A DNA stretch of 64,000 bases from Chlorobiota bacterium (GCA_016710285.1 JADJXR010000001.1:4156501-4220500); one strand, 5' to 3'. Counted from the stretch's first letter, positions 33,869 through 43,045 are shown. Program-made: numbers and translations. Notes: generated from the letters alone by a model not told the origin.

Positions 33869-34505
33869 GCGTGTTGATGTAATGGATCACCGTGTCGGTG
33901 GTCATGTATCGGACCGAATGCCCGTGGCGAACGCGCCCGCGAATCTCGGTTCCAGAAATCTCCATCAGCGGCGCGGGAACCGTCCGGTAAGGAACGCCCG
34001 GCAGAAGCTCCGGCGGATGCTGGAACCCGGGGCGCAGCCAAACCGCAACGTCGGCAAGCTGTGCGATTGTTTCCGGCTTCCACCACGATGCAAAGTCGCG
34101 CGCGTTGTCGCCGCCAATCAGCAACGTCAGCGCGGTGCCGGGAAGCACCTGGCGAAGCTGCTGCAACGTCGTCACCGTAAAGCTGACTCCTTCGCGCTGC
34201 AGTTCAAGATCGCTGACAAAGAATCGGGGGTTATCGGCAACGGCAAGCTGCAACATTGCCAAACGGTCCTGCGGCGGGGAGATCATCACCCCCTGCTGCT
34301 TGTGTGGCGGCTTCTTTGCCGGAACGAACAGCACCCCCTGCAGCCCAAGCTCGTCGCAGGCGCGTTCGGCAAGCAGAAGGTGGCCGGTGTGGACCGGGTC
34401 GAACGTCCCGCCAAACACCCCCACCGAGCGTAGCCCGCACAGGGGCCGCAAGGATTCTTTCCAATCCGGCACGGCGGGCTGATGAAGGTGAGGTTCGGAA
34501 ATCAT
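33852..34505 (-). CDS. nadD: Nicotinate-nucleotide adenylyltransferase
   Basis: 217 residues from the ATG at 34505. VGVFGGTFDPVHTGHLLLAE holds the nucleotidyltransferase HxGH motif; KKPPHK, FVSDLELQREGVSFTVTTL and the C-terminal ISGTEIRGRVRHG motif follow. Compared with the usual NadD, the N-terminus is about 25 residues longer. It converts nicotinate mononucleotide and ATP to deamido-NAD in NAD synthesis. It lies 22 bp downstream of the TIGR04282-type transferase gene and overlaps the permease gene. Confidence 0.95.
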   Translation of the reverse strand: MISEPHLHQPAVPDWKESLRPLCGLRSVGVFGGTFDPVHTGHLLLAERACDELGLQGVLFVPAKKPPHKQQGVMISPPQDRLAMLQLAVADNPRFFVSDLELQREGVSFTVTTLQQLRQVLPGTALTLLIGGDNARDFASWWKPETIAQLADVAVWLRPGFQHPPELLPGVPYRTVPAPLMEISGTEIRGRVRHGHSVRYMTTDTVIHYINTHGLYR

Positions 34506-34527
34506 GGTTGAAGTTCGGGCTGATTGT

Positions 34528-35256
34528 TCAGAAAGTTGGCGCAGCCGGGGCCGGGGGAATTGGATGGGCCAGCAGCCACCGCGCCGTGTGCGAGCCTTCG
34601 GGAAGCAATCCCCGGTCCGCAACAAGCTGGGCAAGCGATGCGGCATCGTCAACATCGTACCACGGAGGGAGCTGGGCAACGGAGATGTGATGAAGCCTGG
34701 CGGCCACCAACGTCTGCCGCAGCAGTTGGTTGGTGCTGTAGGGCATCCCGCGCAGAAGTTCGGGGATCATCCGGTTCATCCCAATCAAGTAATAGCCGCC
34801 ATCGGTTGCCGGCCCAACCACGGCTGGCGCATCGCGCAAGCTGGCGAAGCCTTCCAGCAAGAACCGGAGCGGAAGCGTGGGGTGGTCCGTCCCAACCACG
34901 CAGGCCCTGGCAATCCCTTCGTTGAACGCTTCCTGCAACGCCAACTCCAGACGTTCCCCCAGCCCTGCGCCACGCTGCGGGCGGACCGCCAACCCGTGGA
35001 AACCGGCGGCGGCAAGCAACGCCTCCATTGCCGGAATATCAGCCTCTGCGCCCAGATAGATCACCACCTCAATCGGTGCGGGAATGCCCCGGTAGGCGTT
35101 GATTGCATCCAGCAAAAACGCGCGGTACAGATCCGCTGCGGCATCGGGCAACAGCGGCGGCGAAAGGCGCGTTTTCACCCCCCCCGCTTTTGGATACTTG
35201 GCAAAGACGATCAATCGGGATCGGCCACCTTCTGCTGCCATTTCGGGAACGGTCAT
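34528..35256 (-). CDS. TIGR04282-type glycosyltransferase (DUF2064)
   Basis: 242 residues. LIVFAKYPKAGGVKTRLSPP is the nucleotide-binding start of the TIGR04282/DUF2064 GT-A fold, followed by VVGTDHPTLPLRFL (metal-site Asp) and VVGPATDGGYYLIGM. Members are annotated as glycosyltransferases, some in arsenosugar synthesis, but no arsenic genes are present here, so the substrate is unknown. Its start overlaps the ricT stop by four bases (ATGA), showing translational coupling. Confidence 0.88.
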   Translation of the reverse strand: MTVPEMAAEGGRSRLIVFAKYPKAGGVKTRLSPPLLPDAAADLYRAFLLDAINAYRGIPAPIEVVIYLGAEADIPAMEALLAAAGFHGLAVRPQRGAGLGERLELALQEAFNEGIARACVVGTDHPTLPLRFLLEGFASLRDAPAVVGPATDGGYYLIGMNRMIPELLRGMPYSTNQLLRQTLVAARLHHISVAQLPPWYDVDDAASLAQLVADRGLLPEGSHTARWLLAHPIPPAPAAPTF

Positions 35257-36749
35257 TGCACGGTTGGTTCGGCTTCCGGCTGCGGAACTGATTGCGGAAC
35301 CGGCTGCGGATCTTCTCTGTTTCCACGCTCCCCCTTTTTGGCCTGGCCCCCAGGATTTTGCTGGCCTTTCTTCCCCTCCCCCTGATGCTGGCGTTGCGGT
35401 TGCTGCGCTGGCCGCTGTTGCTGTTGGTTGTTGGACCGTTGGTTCGCGGCGCGTTGTTCGTTTTGGCCCGGCTGCTTCTGCTGGGCCGGGCGTTGCTGCG
35501 GCTGCTGCGGGCGTTGTTTGTTCGGCGGTTGCTGCTGTTGCGCGCGTTCTTCGCTTCGTTCTTCCTTGCTTCGTTCTTCCTTGCCGCGTGGCTTTCCGCC
35601 GTGCGATTTCTGCTCGTTCGGCTTCTGCTCCCTTTTCTCCTTTTTCTCCTGCTTCTCATTCCTGGCGTTCGCCGGCGTTGGCGGCGTTGCTGGGGGCGGA
35701 GGGGGCGTTTTTTGCTGTTCGATGAAATCGGCAAGGGTGATGGTCTCCCAGCCGTCGGGGTGATGGATCACCAGCTGGTCGCGGAAGATGTCAATCTTGT
35801 GAAGCACCCCTTCCCCTTTATGTGTTTTGACGGTGGCCTCAATCGGGGGGAAGCGTTTCAGGGCCTCCACGTAGTGGTCCACTTCGTAGAGCAAGCAGCA
35901 TTTCAGGCGGCCACATTGCCCGCTCAGCTTGGTTGGATTTGGCTGGATATGCTGGGCGCGTGCGTGGTCCAGGGTGATATGCTCGTACCGGCCCAAGTGG
36001 GTTGTGCAACACAGCTGCAACCCGCAAATGCCCACGGTCCCCAGCCGCTTTGCTTCGTCGCGTGCGGGGATCTGCCGAAGCTCGATTCGGGTGTGGAAAT
36101 TTGCGGCAAGGTCCCGCACCAGCTCGCGGAAATCCACACGGCCATCGGCAAGGAAGAAGAAGGTGATGCGGTGGTGGTCGAACTGCCATTCGGCATCCAC
36201 AAGCTCCATCGGCAGCCGGAAGAACTCCACGCGGGCGCGGCAAAGTGCCAGTGCTTCCTTCTCCTGCTTGCGGTTGCTGGTGTGGCGTTCAAGGTCGCTG
36301 GCATCCCCCTTGCGAACCATTGTGGGAAGCGGCTCGCCGGAAAGTTTTTTGGCTTTCCGTTTTACGTGGACCAGGGACCCGGTCATCGAGACGAACCCGG
36401 CATCAAGGCCGCGTTCGGTTTGGACCACCACAAGGTCGCGAACCTTCAGCGGGGTTTCATCCTGGACCTCGATAAACTCCCGCCGCGCGCCGCGGAACTC
36501 CACTTCAATAATCCGGCGCGAGTCGTTGTAGTTGAACTGGTTGGCAATCAGTTGGATAATCTGAACCCCTTCCACCCCTCCGGTTCCGCACGATGCGCCG
36601 CAATCGCCGCAGCCATTCTCCCCTTTTCCGCAATTGTGGGTGCAGTGCGATTCCCTTCCGCGAAGCCCGGGGGCGATTTTTTGCTCGGCCAGGGTTTCCG
36701 GCCGTTCGGTTGTTGGGGTTGTATGCTGGGGAGCGTTGGATTGTCCCAT
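35253..36749 (-). CDS. ricT: PSP1-domain protein RicT/YaaT with a long disordered tail
   Basis: 498 residues. The N-terminal Cys cluster CTHNCGKGENGCGDCGASCG precedes the PSP1 domain (residues ~60-330), which has GICGLQLCCTTHLGRYEHIT and LSGQCGRLKCCLLYEVDHYV. These Cys residues match the Fe-S/regulatory cysteines of RicT. After ~365 residues the chain becomes low-complexity and rich in Gln, Pro, Lys, Glu and Asn for about 130 residues, an unusual tail for this family. RicT acts in RNA processing and developmental regulation in Bacillus; the role elsewhere is less clear. It lies downstream of holB, the order known in Bacillus. Confidence 0.88.
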   Translation of the reverse strand: MGQSNAPQHTTPTTERPETLAEQKIAPGLRGRESHCTHNCGKGENGCGDCGASCGTGGVEGVQIIQLIANQFNYNDSRRIIEVEFRGARREFIEVQDETPLKVRDLVVVQTERGLDAGFVSMTGSLVHVKRKAKKLSGEPLPTMVRKGDASDLERHTSNRKQEKEALALCRARVEFFRLPMELVDAEWQFDHHRITFFFLADGRVDFRELVRDLAANFHTRIELRQIPARDEAKRLGTVGICGLQLCCTTHLGRYEHITLDHARAQHIQPNPTKLSGQCGRLKCCLLYEVDHYVEALKRFPPIEATVKTHKGEGVLHKIDIFRDQLVIHHPDGWETITLADFIEQQKTPPPPPATPPTPANARNEKQEKKEKREQKPNEQKSHGGKPRGKEERSKEERSEERAQQQQPPNKQRPQQPQQRPAQQKQPGQNEQRAANQRSNNQQQQRPAQQPQRQHQGEGKKGQQNPGGQAKKGERGNREDPQPVPQSVPQPEAEPTVQ

Positions 36750-36874
36750 GAACTGGTTAAAAATGTGAACAGAAGAGCGTGGGCGAAGGCGTTAGGACCA
36801 GAGTGAGTGAAGCTGAAAATGATAGCCAACAGCGGGAACCACTGTTGTTCCGAATGAACAGTACGAAGGACAGA

Positions 36875-38005
36875 TCACGAGTAGCAGATTGATTCCATAC
36901 GGAGCGCAAGCACGATAAACGCAAGCTGGGACTGGGCATTTCCACGAACCGCCCCGATTGCTTCCTCAACCGAACGGATCAACCGGTCGGTGGAAGCGTT
37001 GGCAAACTTACTATTGAAGCTCTGAATATCTTTCACTTGATCTTGATTCACCACAGATTCTTCGCGCCCGGTAAGCCGCAGCAGCATTGCGTCGCGGAAC
37101 CAAAGGAGCAGAAGCATCAGGGTCCGCTCAAGGCTGCGGCGGTCGGTTCCGGTGGTAAGCCGCTCCACCTCGGCAAACACCGCCATGGGGCTACGTTTCA
37201 GCGCGGCACGCAGGAAGGAGACGACATCGAACCGAAGCTGCTGAAGGTCGCTGTTGGTTAGCTCCACCGCACGGCTGTAGCTTCCTTCGGCCAGCTTGCT
37301 TAGCAGCAGGGCATCTTTGCGGGGGATGTTGTTTCGGGCAACCAATGCTTCGGCGATTTCGGCATCGGTCAGCATATCGAACCGAACTTCTTGGCAGCGG
37401 GAAAGGATGGTTTGCAGAAGCTGCTCCTTGTGGCTGCTGGTAAGGATCAGCAAGGTGTTTGGCGCGGGTTCCTCAAGGGTTTTCAGGAAGGCGTTGGCGG
37501 CCTCCTCCCCCATCTGGTGCGCCTCGCTGATGATGACGATCCTCCAGCCCGGCTCGGTGGCGGCAAAGGCGATGTCCCGTTTCACCTCGCGGATGCTGCT
37601 GATCTTGATCTGCTGGGCACGCGGGATGGTGATGTTGTGGTACGGGTTTGCAGCCTTCAGAGCCACTTGTTCTTGGATTTGGGAGATTTCGCCATCGCTC
37701 AGTTTCAGCAATGGGGAATCGGCGCGGCCATCCTCCCCTTTCCCCGTTGGAAGCGCGAACACAAACCGGACGTTGCTGTGTTGCAATGCGGCAACGTTTT
37801 GGCAGTTGCGGCAGTTGCCGCAGGGGGTTGCTTGCGGGCCAAGCTGTTGGCAGCGGAGGGCTTTTGCAAGCTCAATGGCCGCAGCATCTTTGCCGACCCC
37901 TTCGGCCCCGGTAAACAGGTAGGCATGGGGAACCCGTCCGCCGGTAATTGCTGCCCGCAGAAGGTTTTTTGCCCGTGTTTGCCCGATGATAGAATCCCAC
38001 GCCAT
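36875..38005 (-). CDS. holB: DNA polymerase III delta' subunit
   Basis: 376 residues from the ATG at 38005 (MAWDSIIGQTRAKNLLRAAI). Walker A is FTGAEGVGKDAAA, the zinc module is CGNCRNCQ, the Walker B-like region is WRIVIISEAHQMGEEAANAF, and the sensor is LILTSSHKEQLLQTILSRCQ. The C-terminal third is the helical collar domain. Part of the clamp loader that places the beta clamp on DNA. It heads the minus-strand run into ricT, the transferase, nadD, the permease and the CAP lipoprotein. The 125-bp gap to ricT may hold a second promoter. Confidence 0.92.
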   Translation of the reverse strand: MAWDSIIGQTRAKNLLRAAITGGRVPHAYLFTGAEGVGKDAAAIELAKALRCQQLGPQATPCGNCRNCQNVAALQHSNVRFVFALPTGKGEDGRADSPLLKLSDGEISQIQEQVALKAANPYHNITIPRAQQIKISSIREVKRDIAFAATEPGWRIVIISEAHQMGEEAANAFLKTLEEPAPNTLLILTSSHKEQLLQTILSRCQEVRFDMLTDAEIAEALVARNNIPRKDALLLSKLAEGSYSRAVELTNSDLQQLRFDVVSFLRAALKRSPMAVFAEVERLTTGTDRRSLERTLMLLLLWFRDAMLLRLTGREESVVNQDQVKDIQSFNSKFANASTDRLIRSVEEAIGAVRGNAQSQLAFIVLALRMESICYS

Positions 38006-38079
38006 AGAATTGCGGGCCGCAATGTAGAGAAGCGGGGTGGTGTGTGCAAGAAGTGGGGGGAAGAATCGGCATGAAGCAA

Positions 38080-38115
38080 GCAACGGCAGAACCCATTACC
38101 TGAGCCTGCCGTTGC
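38080..38115 (-). terminator. Possible terminator hairpin after the T9SS fragment gene
   Basis: GCAACGGCAG (38080-38089) pairs with CTGCCGTTGC (38106-38115) across a 16-nt loop, between the 38147 stop and the holB start. The T tract on the minus side is weak (TTGCTTC), so function is uncertain. Confidence 0.4.
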
Positions 38116-38146
38116 CATTATTGGATGCTTATTCCTTGCAGTGCTT

Positions 38147-39691
38147 TTACCGCGCCACCACAATTTTTTCCACCACTCGTTGCTGGCCAAGCATCAACTC
38201 TACGAGGTAGGTTCCTGGGGGAAGTTCGGCGGCGTTGAACTCCGCAGCGTAGCGGCCAATCTCCATCCATTGCTTTGGCACCACTTCCGCCATCTGCCGA
38301 CCCACGGGATTGAACACCCGCACGCTTGCGTACCCAGGCTTCGGAATGCTGAACCGGAGTTCCGTGGTCCCAGTGAACGGGTTCGGCTGCGCCGAGATGC
38401 GAGCCTGGGCGGTGGTTGTTGTTCCTTCCCGGCGGAGCTTTCCTAAGCCGCCACGGGCTTCCACATAGGTTGCGACCTCCGTCACCGGATACATGGACCC
38501 CAGCGACAACGGCTGCCACCAACGGGAGATCGCTGGGAAGGAGTCCGCCTCAATCCGCAACCGGACGTAGTAGCTGCCGGAAAGAAGGTCCAGCGTGTCC
38601 TGCAACTGGGCGTTGTATGCCGTATCTGTTTTCGAGACACAAAACGAATCCAACTGCGCCACCGCTTGGTGGTTGCTGGCGTTGACCACTTCGGCAATCA
38701 AACACAGGCTGTAGCCGTGGGCATAGGCCGTGTCCCCACGGAACATTCCGCGTAGCTCGCAGCCAATCACGGCGGTATCGTGGGCGAAGAACACGTTGCT
38801 TCGGAACAGGTCTTGCACGCTTGCAATGCTGTTGGTGAGTAGGTGGGCGGTGTCGCGCTGGACCATCCCCAAGCCCCAACTTGCGCTATCGGTTGCCACC
38901 CAGGGGTCGGCCATCTGAACAGCTAAGAACGCCCGTGCGGTGTCATCCACCATAACCTCCACTTCCCGCCCCGTGGCGATGTACTCCTGCGGGCGCTGGC
39001 GTGCCATAAACTCCCGCGTGGCTTGCAGCAGGCTGTCAGGCGTTGGCTTGTAGGCTTCGTAGAGTGTTCCCTGCCTTCCGGCTTGGCGTAGTGGCGATGA
39101 GGAAGCCTGGGGCCACGCGCCGCTGTACACAAACTTCCGCAATGCCGTTGGCTGGCCAAAACCGAAGGGAACCGAGACGTGTTGCATCCCTTCAACGGAG
39201 AGTATTCGCGGCTCATCATTCATCGTGTTTCCAACGATGCTAAATCGGGTTGTGTCGCTTTGGTGATCCTGCGTTGCCGACTCATTTGCCGAGCCGATAT
39301 TCGGCCAAGCGAACCACGCGCTGTAGATGTACTGGACAGTGGTGTACCACCAGTTTGGGAAGAGTACTGGGAATTTCTGAATCGCCCCAACCGGATAGGA
39401 AAACTGGATCCAATCATGCTGCGGTTCCCAGGGGTAAATGGTGTCCTGGCGAAGCCGTGTCTCGGTTGCCATGCCTATATAATTGATGGAGGTAACGTTC
39501 ATAAACGTGGTGTCGTCGTTTGGGCTAATGTAGGTTGGGCTCCAATCCACACTCTCCCAGGTTACTCCTTCCTGCACGGTTCCCAAGTAGAATTGGGTTT
39601 GGTCAATCGAAGGATGAAAGTTCGATCCCCCTTGCGAAATGTCTTGCACACCACTCCATCCGGCACCTCCAATCGCTACCAAGCCGCCCAC
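38147..39691 (-). CDS. 3' part of a T9SS-secreted protein gene (fragment C)
   Basis: 514 residues from a GTG at 39691, but the coding pattern continues in frame up to 39781 (KDSNCAIVWQHTTAAGANTI AYWRLQALESV). There it meets the end of the duplicated B sequence. No signal peptide is present, although the C-terminus is a clear T9SS type A domain (ISAQPNPFTGTTELRFSIP ... LPPGTYLVELMLG ... EKIVVAR). A cargo tail without a leader implies the 5' end was lost in a rearrangement. The body domain is not recognised. It may be the missing tail of gene B. Confidence 0.65.
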   Translation of the reverse strand: MGGLVAIGGAGWSGVQDISQGGSNFHPSIDQTQFYLGTVQEGVTWESVDWSPTYISPNDDTTFMNVTSINYIGMATETRLRQDTIYPWEPQHDWIQFSYPVGAIQKFPVLFPNWWYTTVQYIYSAWFAWPNIGSANESATQDHQSDTTRFSIVGNTMNDEPRILSVEGMQHVSVPFGFGQPTALRKFVYSGAWPQASSSPLRQAGRQGTLYEAYKPTPDSLLQATREFMARQRPQEYIATGREVEVMVDDTARAFLAVQMADPWVATDSASWGLGMVQRDTAHLLTNSIASVQDLFRSNVFFAHDTAVIGCELRGMFRGDTAYAHGYSLCLIAEVVNASNHQAVAQLDSFCVSKTDTAYNAQLQDTLDLLSGSYYVRLRIEADSFPAISRWWQPLSLGSMYPVTEVATYVEARGGLGKLRREGTTTTAQARISAQPNPFTGTTELRFSIPKPGYASVRVFNPVGRQMAEVVPKQWMEIGRYAAEFNAAELPPGTYLVELMLGQQRVVEKIVVAR

Positions 39692-42600
39692 GCTTTCCAG
39701 TGCTTGCAGACGCCAGTATGCAATGGTGTTTGCCCCGGCAGCAGTGGTGTGCTGCCAAACAATCGCGCAGTTGCTATCCTTAAGCTGTCTCCAGCTTTCA
39801 CTTGTGCGGTTCCCTTGTATCTGGCAAGGTTGAAGCTATCGGCCACCATCTTCGCAATCCCGTTGAAGGCTCCATACTCGTTCGGAAATTGCTCCTCGCC
39901 ACACTGGAACCCGATCACATGGCGGCGAAGCGAATCCACCGGATAGGTCTCCACACGGTTGTTCACGTTGATGCTCGTTCCATACATCAGCTTCTTCATC
40001 GTCTTCATCAGCACATCGGACCGATACTTCCGCGCTTCAGCCGTTCGGCCCAATGCCATCTGCCCTCGGTAGTCGCGCAGGCTTACTGAACGCAAGTACA
40101 CATCCTCATTCACCCCAAGCCAATGCACACGGATGTCTATGCTTCTTGAGGCGGCGGCGGGGTGGGCGGGACCTCGCGTCACCTCGTCGCTGCACCAGCG
40201 GAGCGACATCGGAAACACCGCTTCCTTGTACTCGTTCCAGGCGAGGTCGTTGTCTATCAGGTCTTGCTTGCGGAGGTAGTAGCTGCGGCAGACGAACTCC
40301 ATATCCTGTTGGACATCTATTTTCTGGCCGCTGGAATTGAAGTAGGAGTTGTGGTTGTCGTTCGGGTCAACACCTATGTAGGTTGGTAGCTCATAGACGA
40401 TGTCTATCCGAATCAATGCAGAGTCGTTGCTGACCGCAGAGTTTTGATTAATCAGGTCACGGAGATGCCCGGTAACGACGAGGTAGTTGATGGAGTCCTC
40501 GAAGACGGGGCGGTCGCGGCGGTCTTTCAGGAAGGCATCGGTCTTCTGGACGCTGTCGTTGCTGTAGAACGAGCGGCGCATCCAGGGCTTCACCCACCGA
40601 TACTTCTGCAACACCGAATCGTAGCCATAGACCACCCCCCACAAAATTGAGTCGTTCGCCCCTGTGTTGCTTGTCGTGTATAATTCTTCTTGGACAAAAA
40701 CGCTAGGAAGTTGAGGGTCTGGGTTATTATAATTTCCATTCGGGTCTCCCCCTTGCCGATGCAAGAACTTCGTTGGCCACAACTGGCTTTGCACCGAGTC
40801 GAACGCATAAAACTCAATCGCTTGTCCCCATCCCATGTCGTTCAACGGCTTCAGCGTCACCAATGCTCGCTGGTTCGATTGTCGAGCATTGCTCGACAAA
40901 AAACGGTCATTCTGCGTACTGTCGTTCTGGTTGATCTGAACATGAACAATCGGTATCCCCATCCATGCCGCATGATTCCACAAATCGTAGTAGTCGCGGT
41001 TGCGCCAAGACTTATGCACTGGCCCCCATTTCTGGAATGTTCCGGCGATGTAGAACTCATCATTGCCAACACCATACATCGGGCGAAGCGGTGGCTTCGT
41101 GGTATCCACTGCCCGAAGAAACTGGGCATAGCTCTGGCTTCCAGCCAGCAACAACAACAGCAACGTGGTGAGCAGCCACGGCATGGCCTGCCGCGATTTC
41201 TGTGATCTTCCTCCCTTGATCGTGATCGTCTTCATGGTTATCTCCATGATAGTATTGAAAGAAGTGCCACCCGAAACGGTGACGTGGATTGATCGGATTA
41301 GTGTTGAACAAGAATCTGTGTGCTGGCAAGCACCTTCCCCGAAACGGTCGTACGCCGTTAGCAAGTACGTTCCCGATGGAACCGCAGCCGTAGATATCGA
41401 GCGGCTACGCTCTGGGCGTATCTCGTTTTCGGTTATCAGTTTGCCAGCGATGTCGTGGATGGAGAATCGGGTTGGCATGGTTGCGAGATCACCACGCCAA
41501 GCGAGATTGAGTTCGGTGGTAGCGGGGTTTGGCCAGAGGTAGAGGCCCCGTTGGTGGTTGGCCATCGGCTCGGTACGAACACTGACGGTGGGTTGATCCA
41601 GTGGGATGTATGGGCCGCCAGCAAGGATCACCCCAATGCCAGAATAGTCCCCTGGCCAACGAGGACTGCTGGTAATCAGATCATCCCATCCGTCGCCCGT
41701 GCAATCAGGCAATCTTCCGCCATAGCCTTCCACCGTCTTATTGGCTAAACCATCTATACCGGATGAGTAGTATCCATCAACCGCTCCATTCGGGCCAATA
41801 CGGCTTCCTGAAAACAGCGACATTCGGGTTTGTCCATCTATCGCTGATTGCAGCCGTAGCATGATTACTCGTTGGCTACTGTCATTGAAGTAGGCCGTCG
41901 TATTAAGGAGTGATCCAGCGATACCGACAGTGTATTGGTCAAGGTTTGGGAACCATTGCTCGGCATCAGAGCGAGCGAAGGTTCGGCTGCGAACCGATTT
42001 CCCCGAGCGACTTCGATAGATGTAGGTCCCTCGTGTGGCATCGCGACCTGCGGTTCCGGCGAAGTCCATCATCTTATCCCCGTCAAAATCCCCCACTGCC
42101 ATGTGGTAGTTCAACCCGCTGGAGTCATCAAGGAGAATCTCCCGATCGGGTTGGGTCCATGTCCAGGGGGAGGTTTCAGTGCCAAACCACATCTTCAATT
42201 TGAATCCCTCGGCATACTTCGCCACGCTCAGCAAATCTATATACCGATCCCCGTCAATATCCAACAGCTTCGCCGTGTAAAACTGGGCATCGGTCGCCTC
42301 CTCCGGATCACGTACCACATAATCTGGCGTATCTACTTGGAAGCCACTCCCGCCTCGGTAAAACCAGTACTCCGGCCGCTTGTACACACTATCCCCACGC
42401 CGAACGGCATTTAACGCAAGCAGTAATTCATCCCCTCTTTGACCATCTATGTTCATTGCTATTGCCGCTGATGGGGCGATCAACAACAGGGGAACGGACA
42501 TATCAGGGTCTGGCTCTACAATCATCACTGGCTCCTTCGACAACCCATGCTCAACATCAGGCTGGTACAACTTCAATTGATAGAACCCTATGCTCGTGCC

Positions 42601-42993
42601 ATTCATGCTTTTGAAGGTATGTGAACCGAACCCTACCAAAAGGCGGTTATCACCGTAGAAGTATCCATAGACCGGAAATGCAGGGTATGGAGCAAGGCTT
42701 GGTATCGAAGCAATTGGTACAGGTGAAGGGACAGGAGAGCCTCCCAGAAATACCTTCCAGCATTGCTCTATGCCATACTGCACCGCAAAATCGGTGATCG
42801 AGTCTCCGTTAATATCCCCCACCGGGCCGCAGCCTTGCCCAACGCGGTCGCCATCGTTGCCGGTAATCGTCCAAATACGCCTGAGCAGGACAGCATCGGG
42901 GTTTTGGGTGATGGGTTCAACAACGGGTTGGGCATACAAGGGTAGGCTTGCTGCGGCAAGCAGAAGAAGAGATAGAATGGTGCGTGAGTTCAT
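39676..42993 (-). CDS. Fused A2-B2 frame: FG-GAP T9SS cargo run into truncated protein B
   Basis: 1105 residues as read, but two genes. A2 (42993 to ~41298): signal peptide (MNSRTILSLLLLAAASLPLYAQ), FG-GAP loops (GDINGDSITDFAV, LLDIDGDRYIDLL, GDFDGDKMMDFAG, PDCTGDGWDDLI) and most of a T9SS tail (LYLWPNPATTELNLAWRG). An extra A at about 41341-41343 (GAAACGG against GAACGG in copy A1) shifts the frame before its native stop at 41298 and carries it into B2. B2 has its own RBS and ATG at 41235 with a signal peptide ending SYAQ. It matches B1 for ~485 residues, then runs ~32 residues out of frame after the junction at 39781/39782. Function of B unknown. Confidence 0.7.
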   Translation of the reverse strand: MNSRTILSLLLLAAASLPLYAQPVVEPITQNPDAVLLRRIWTITGNDGDRVGQGCGPVGDINGDSITDFAVQYGIEQCWKVFLGGSPVPSPVPIASIPSLAPYPAFPVYGYFYGDNRLLVGFGSHTFKSMNGTSIGFYQLKLYQPDVEHGLSKEPVMIVEPDPDMSVPLLLIAPSAAIAMNIDGQRGDELLLALNAVRRGDSVYKRPEYWFYRGGSGFQVDTPDYVVRDPEEATDAQFYTAKLLDIDGDRYIDLLSVAKYAEGFKLKMWFGTETSPWTWTQPDREILLDDSSGLNYHMAVGDFDGDKMMDFAGTAGRDATRGTYIYRSRSGKSVRSRTFARSDAEQWFPNLDQYTVGIAGSLLNTTAYFNDSSQRVIMLRLQSAIDGQTRMSLFSGSRIGPNGAVDGYYSSGIDGLANKTVEGYGGRLPDCTGDGWDDLITSSPRWPGDYSGIGVILAGGPYIPLDQPTVSVRTEPMANHQRGLYLWPNPATTELNLAWRGDLATMPTRFSIHDIAGKLITENEIRPERSRSISTAAVPSGTYLLTAYDRFGEGACQHTDSCSTLIRSIHVTVSGGTSFNTIMEITMKTITIKGGRSQKSRQAMPWLLTTLLLLLLAGSQSYAQFLRAVDTTKPPLRPMYGVGNDEFYIAGTFQKWGPVHKSWRNRDYYDLWNHAAWMGIPIVHVQINQNDSTQNDRFLSSNARQSNQRALVTLKPLNDMGWGQAIEFYAFDSVQSQLWPTKFLHRQGGDPNGNYNNPDPQLPSVFVQEELYTTSNTGANDSILWGVVYGYDSVLQKYRWVKPWMRRSFYSNDSVQKTDAFLKDRRDRPVFEDSINYLVVTGHLRDLINQNSAVSNDSALIRIDIVYELPTYIGVDPNDNHNSYFNSSGQKIDVQQDMEFVCRSYYLRKQDLIDNDLAWNEYKEAVFPMSLRWCSDEVTRGPAHPAAASRSIDIRVHWLGVNEDVYLRSVSLRDYRGQMALGRTAEARKYRSDVLMKTMKKLMYGTSINVNNRVETYPVDSLRRHVIGFQCGEEQFPNEYGAFNGIAKMVADSFNLARYKGTAQVKAGDSLRIATARLFGSTPLLPGQTPLHTGVCKHWKAWAAW
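39782..42993 (-). repeat. Direct duplication, unit 2 (A2 + B2)
   Basis: Matches 43782-46998 at an offset of 4000 to 4005 bp. Near-identical over 39782-41640, about 41950-42350 and the first ~200 bases of A2. Clearly divergent over about 41640-41930 and 42370-42770, where the protein keeps only its FG-GAP framework. The lower edge of similarity is sharp at 39782. Confidence 0.85.
41235..41250 (-). promoter_or_regulatory. Internal RBS and start of B2
   Basis: On the minus strand, ATGGAGATAACC precedes the ATG at 41235. The same arrangement precedes B1 at 45235. B2 can therefore be translated separately (519 residues) even though the A2 frame runs through it. Confidence 0.55.
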
Positions 42994-43020
42994 GATGCTT
43001 GGTCTCCAGAAATCGGTGTC

Positions 43021-43045
43021 TGTTCGCTGGGAACTTACGCGAACA
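43021..43045 (-). promoter_or_regulatory. Hairpin with conserved loop in the A2 leader
   Basis: TGTTCGC (43021-43027) pairs with GCGAACA (43039-43045); on the mRNA strand the loop reads GTAAGTTCCCA. It lies 28 bases upstream of the A2 ATG, just before GGAG. The A1 leader has the equivalent hairpin with the same loop core and one swapped base pair. Could be an RNA control element or a protein operator. Confidence 0.5.

Noticed and set aside
33023..33877. Plus-strand open frame of 284 codons opposite the ABC permease
   Set aside because: His/Gln/Glu-rich shadow of membrane-helix codons. The permease on the other strand has a full EAA motif.
35292..36806. Long plus-strand open frame (504 codons) opposite ricT
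   Set aside because: It is the antisense of a low-complexity, codon-biased gene with clear PSP1 motifs; the translation is Leu-rich noise with no RBS.
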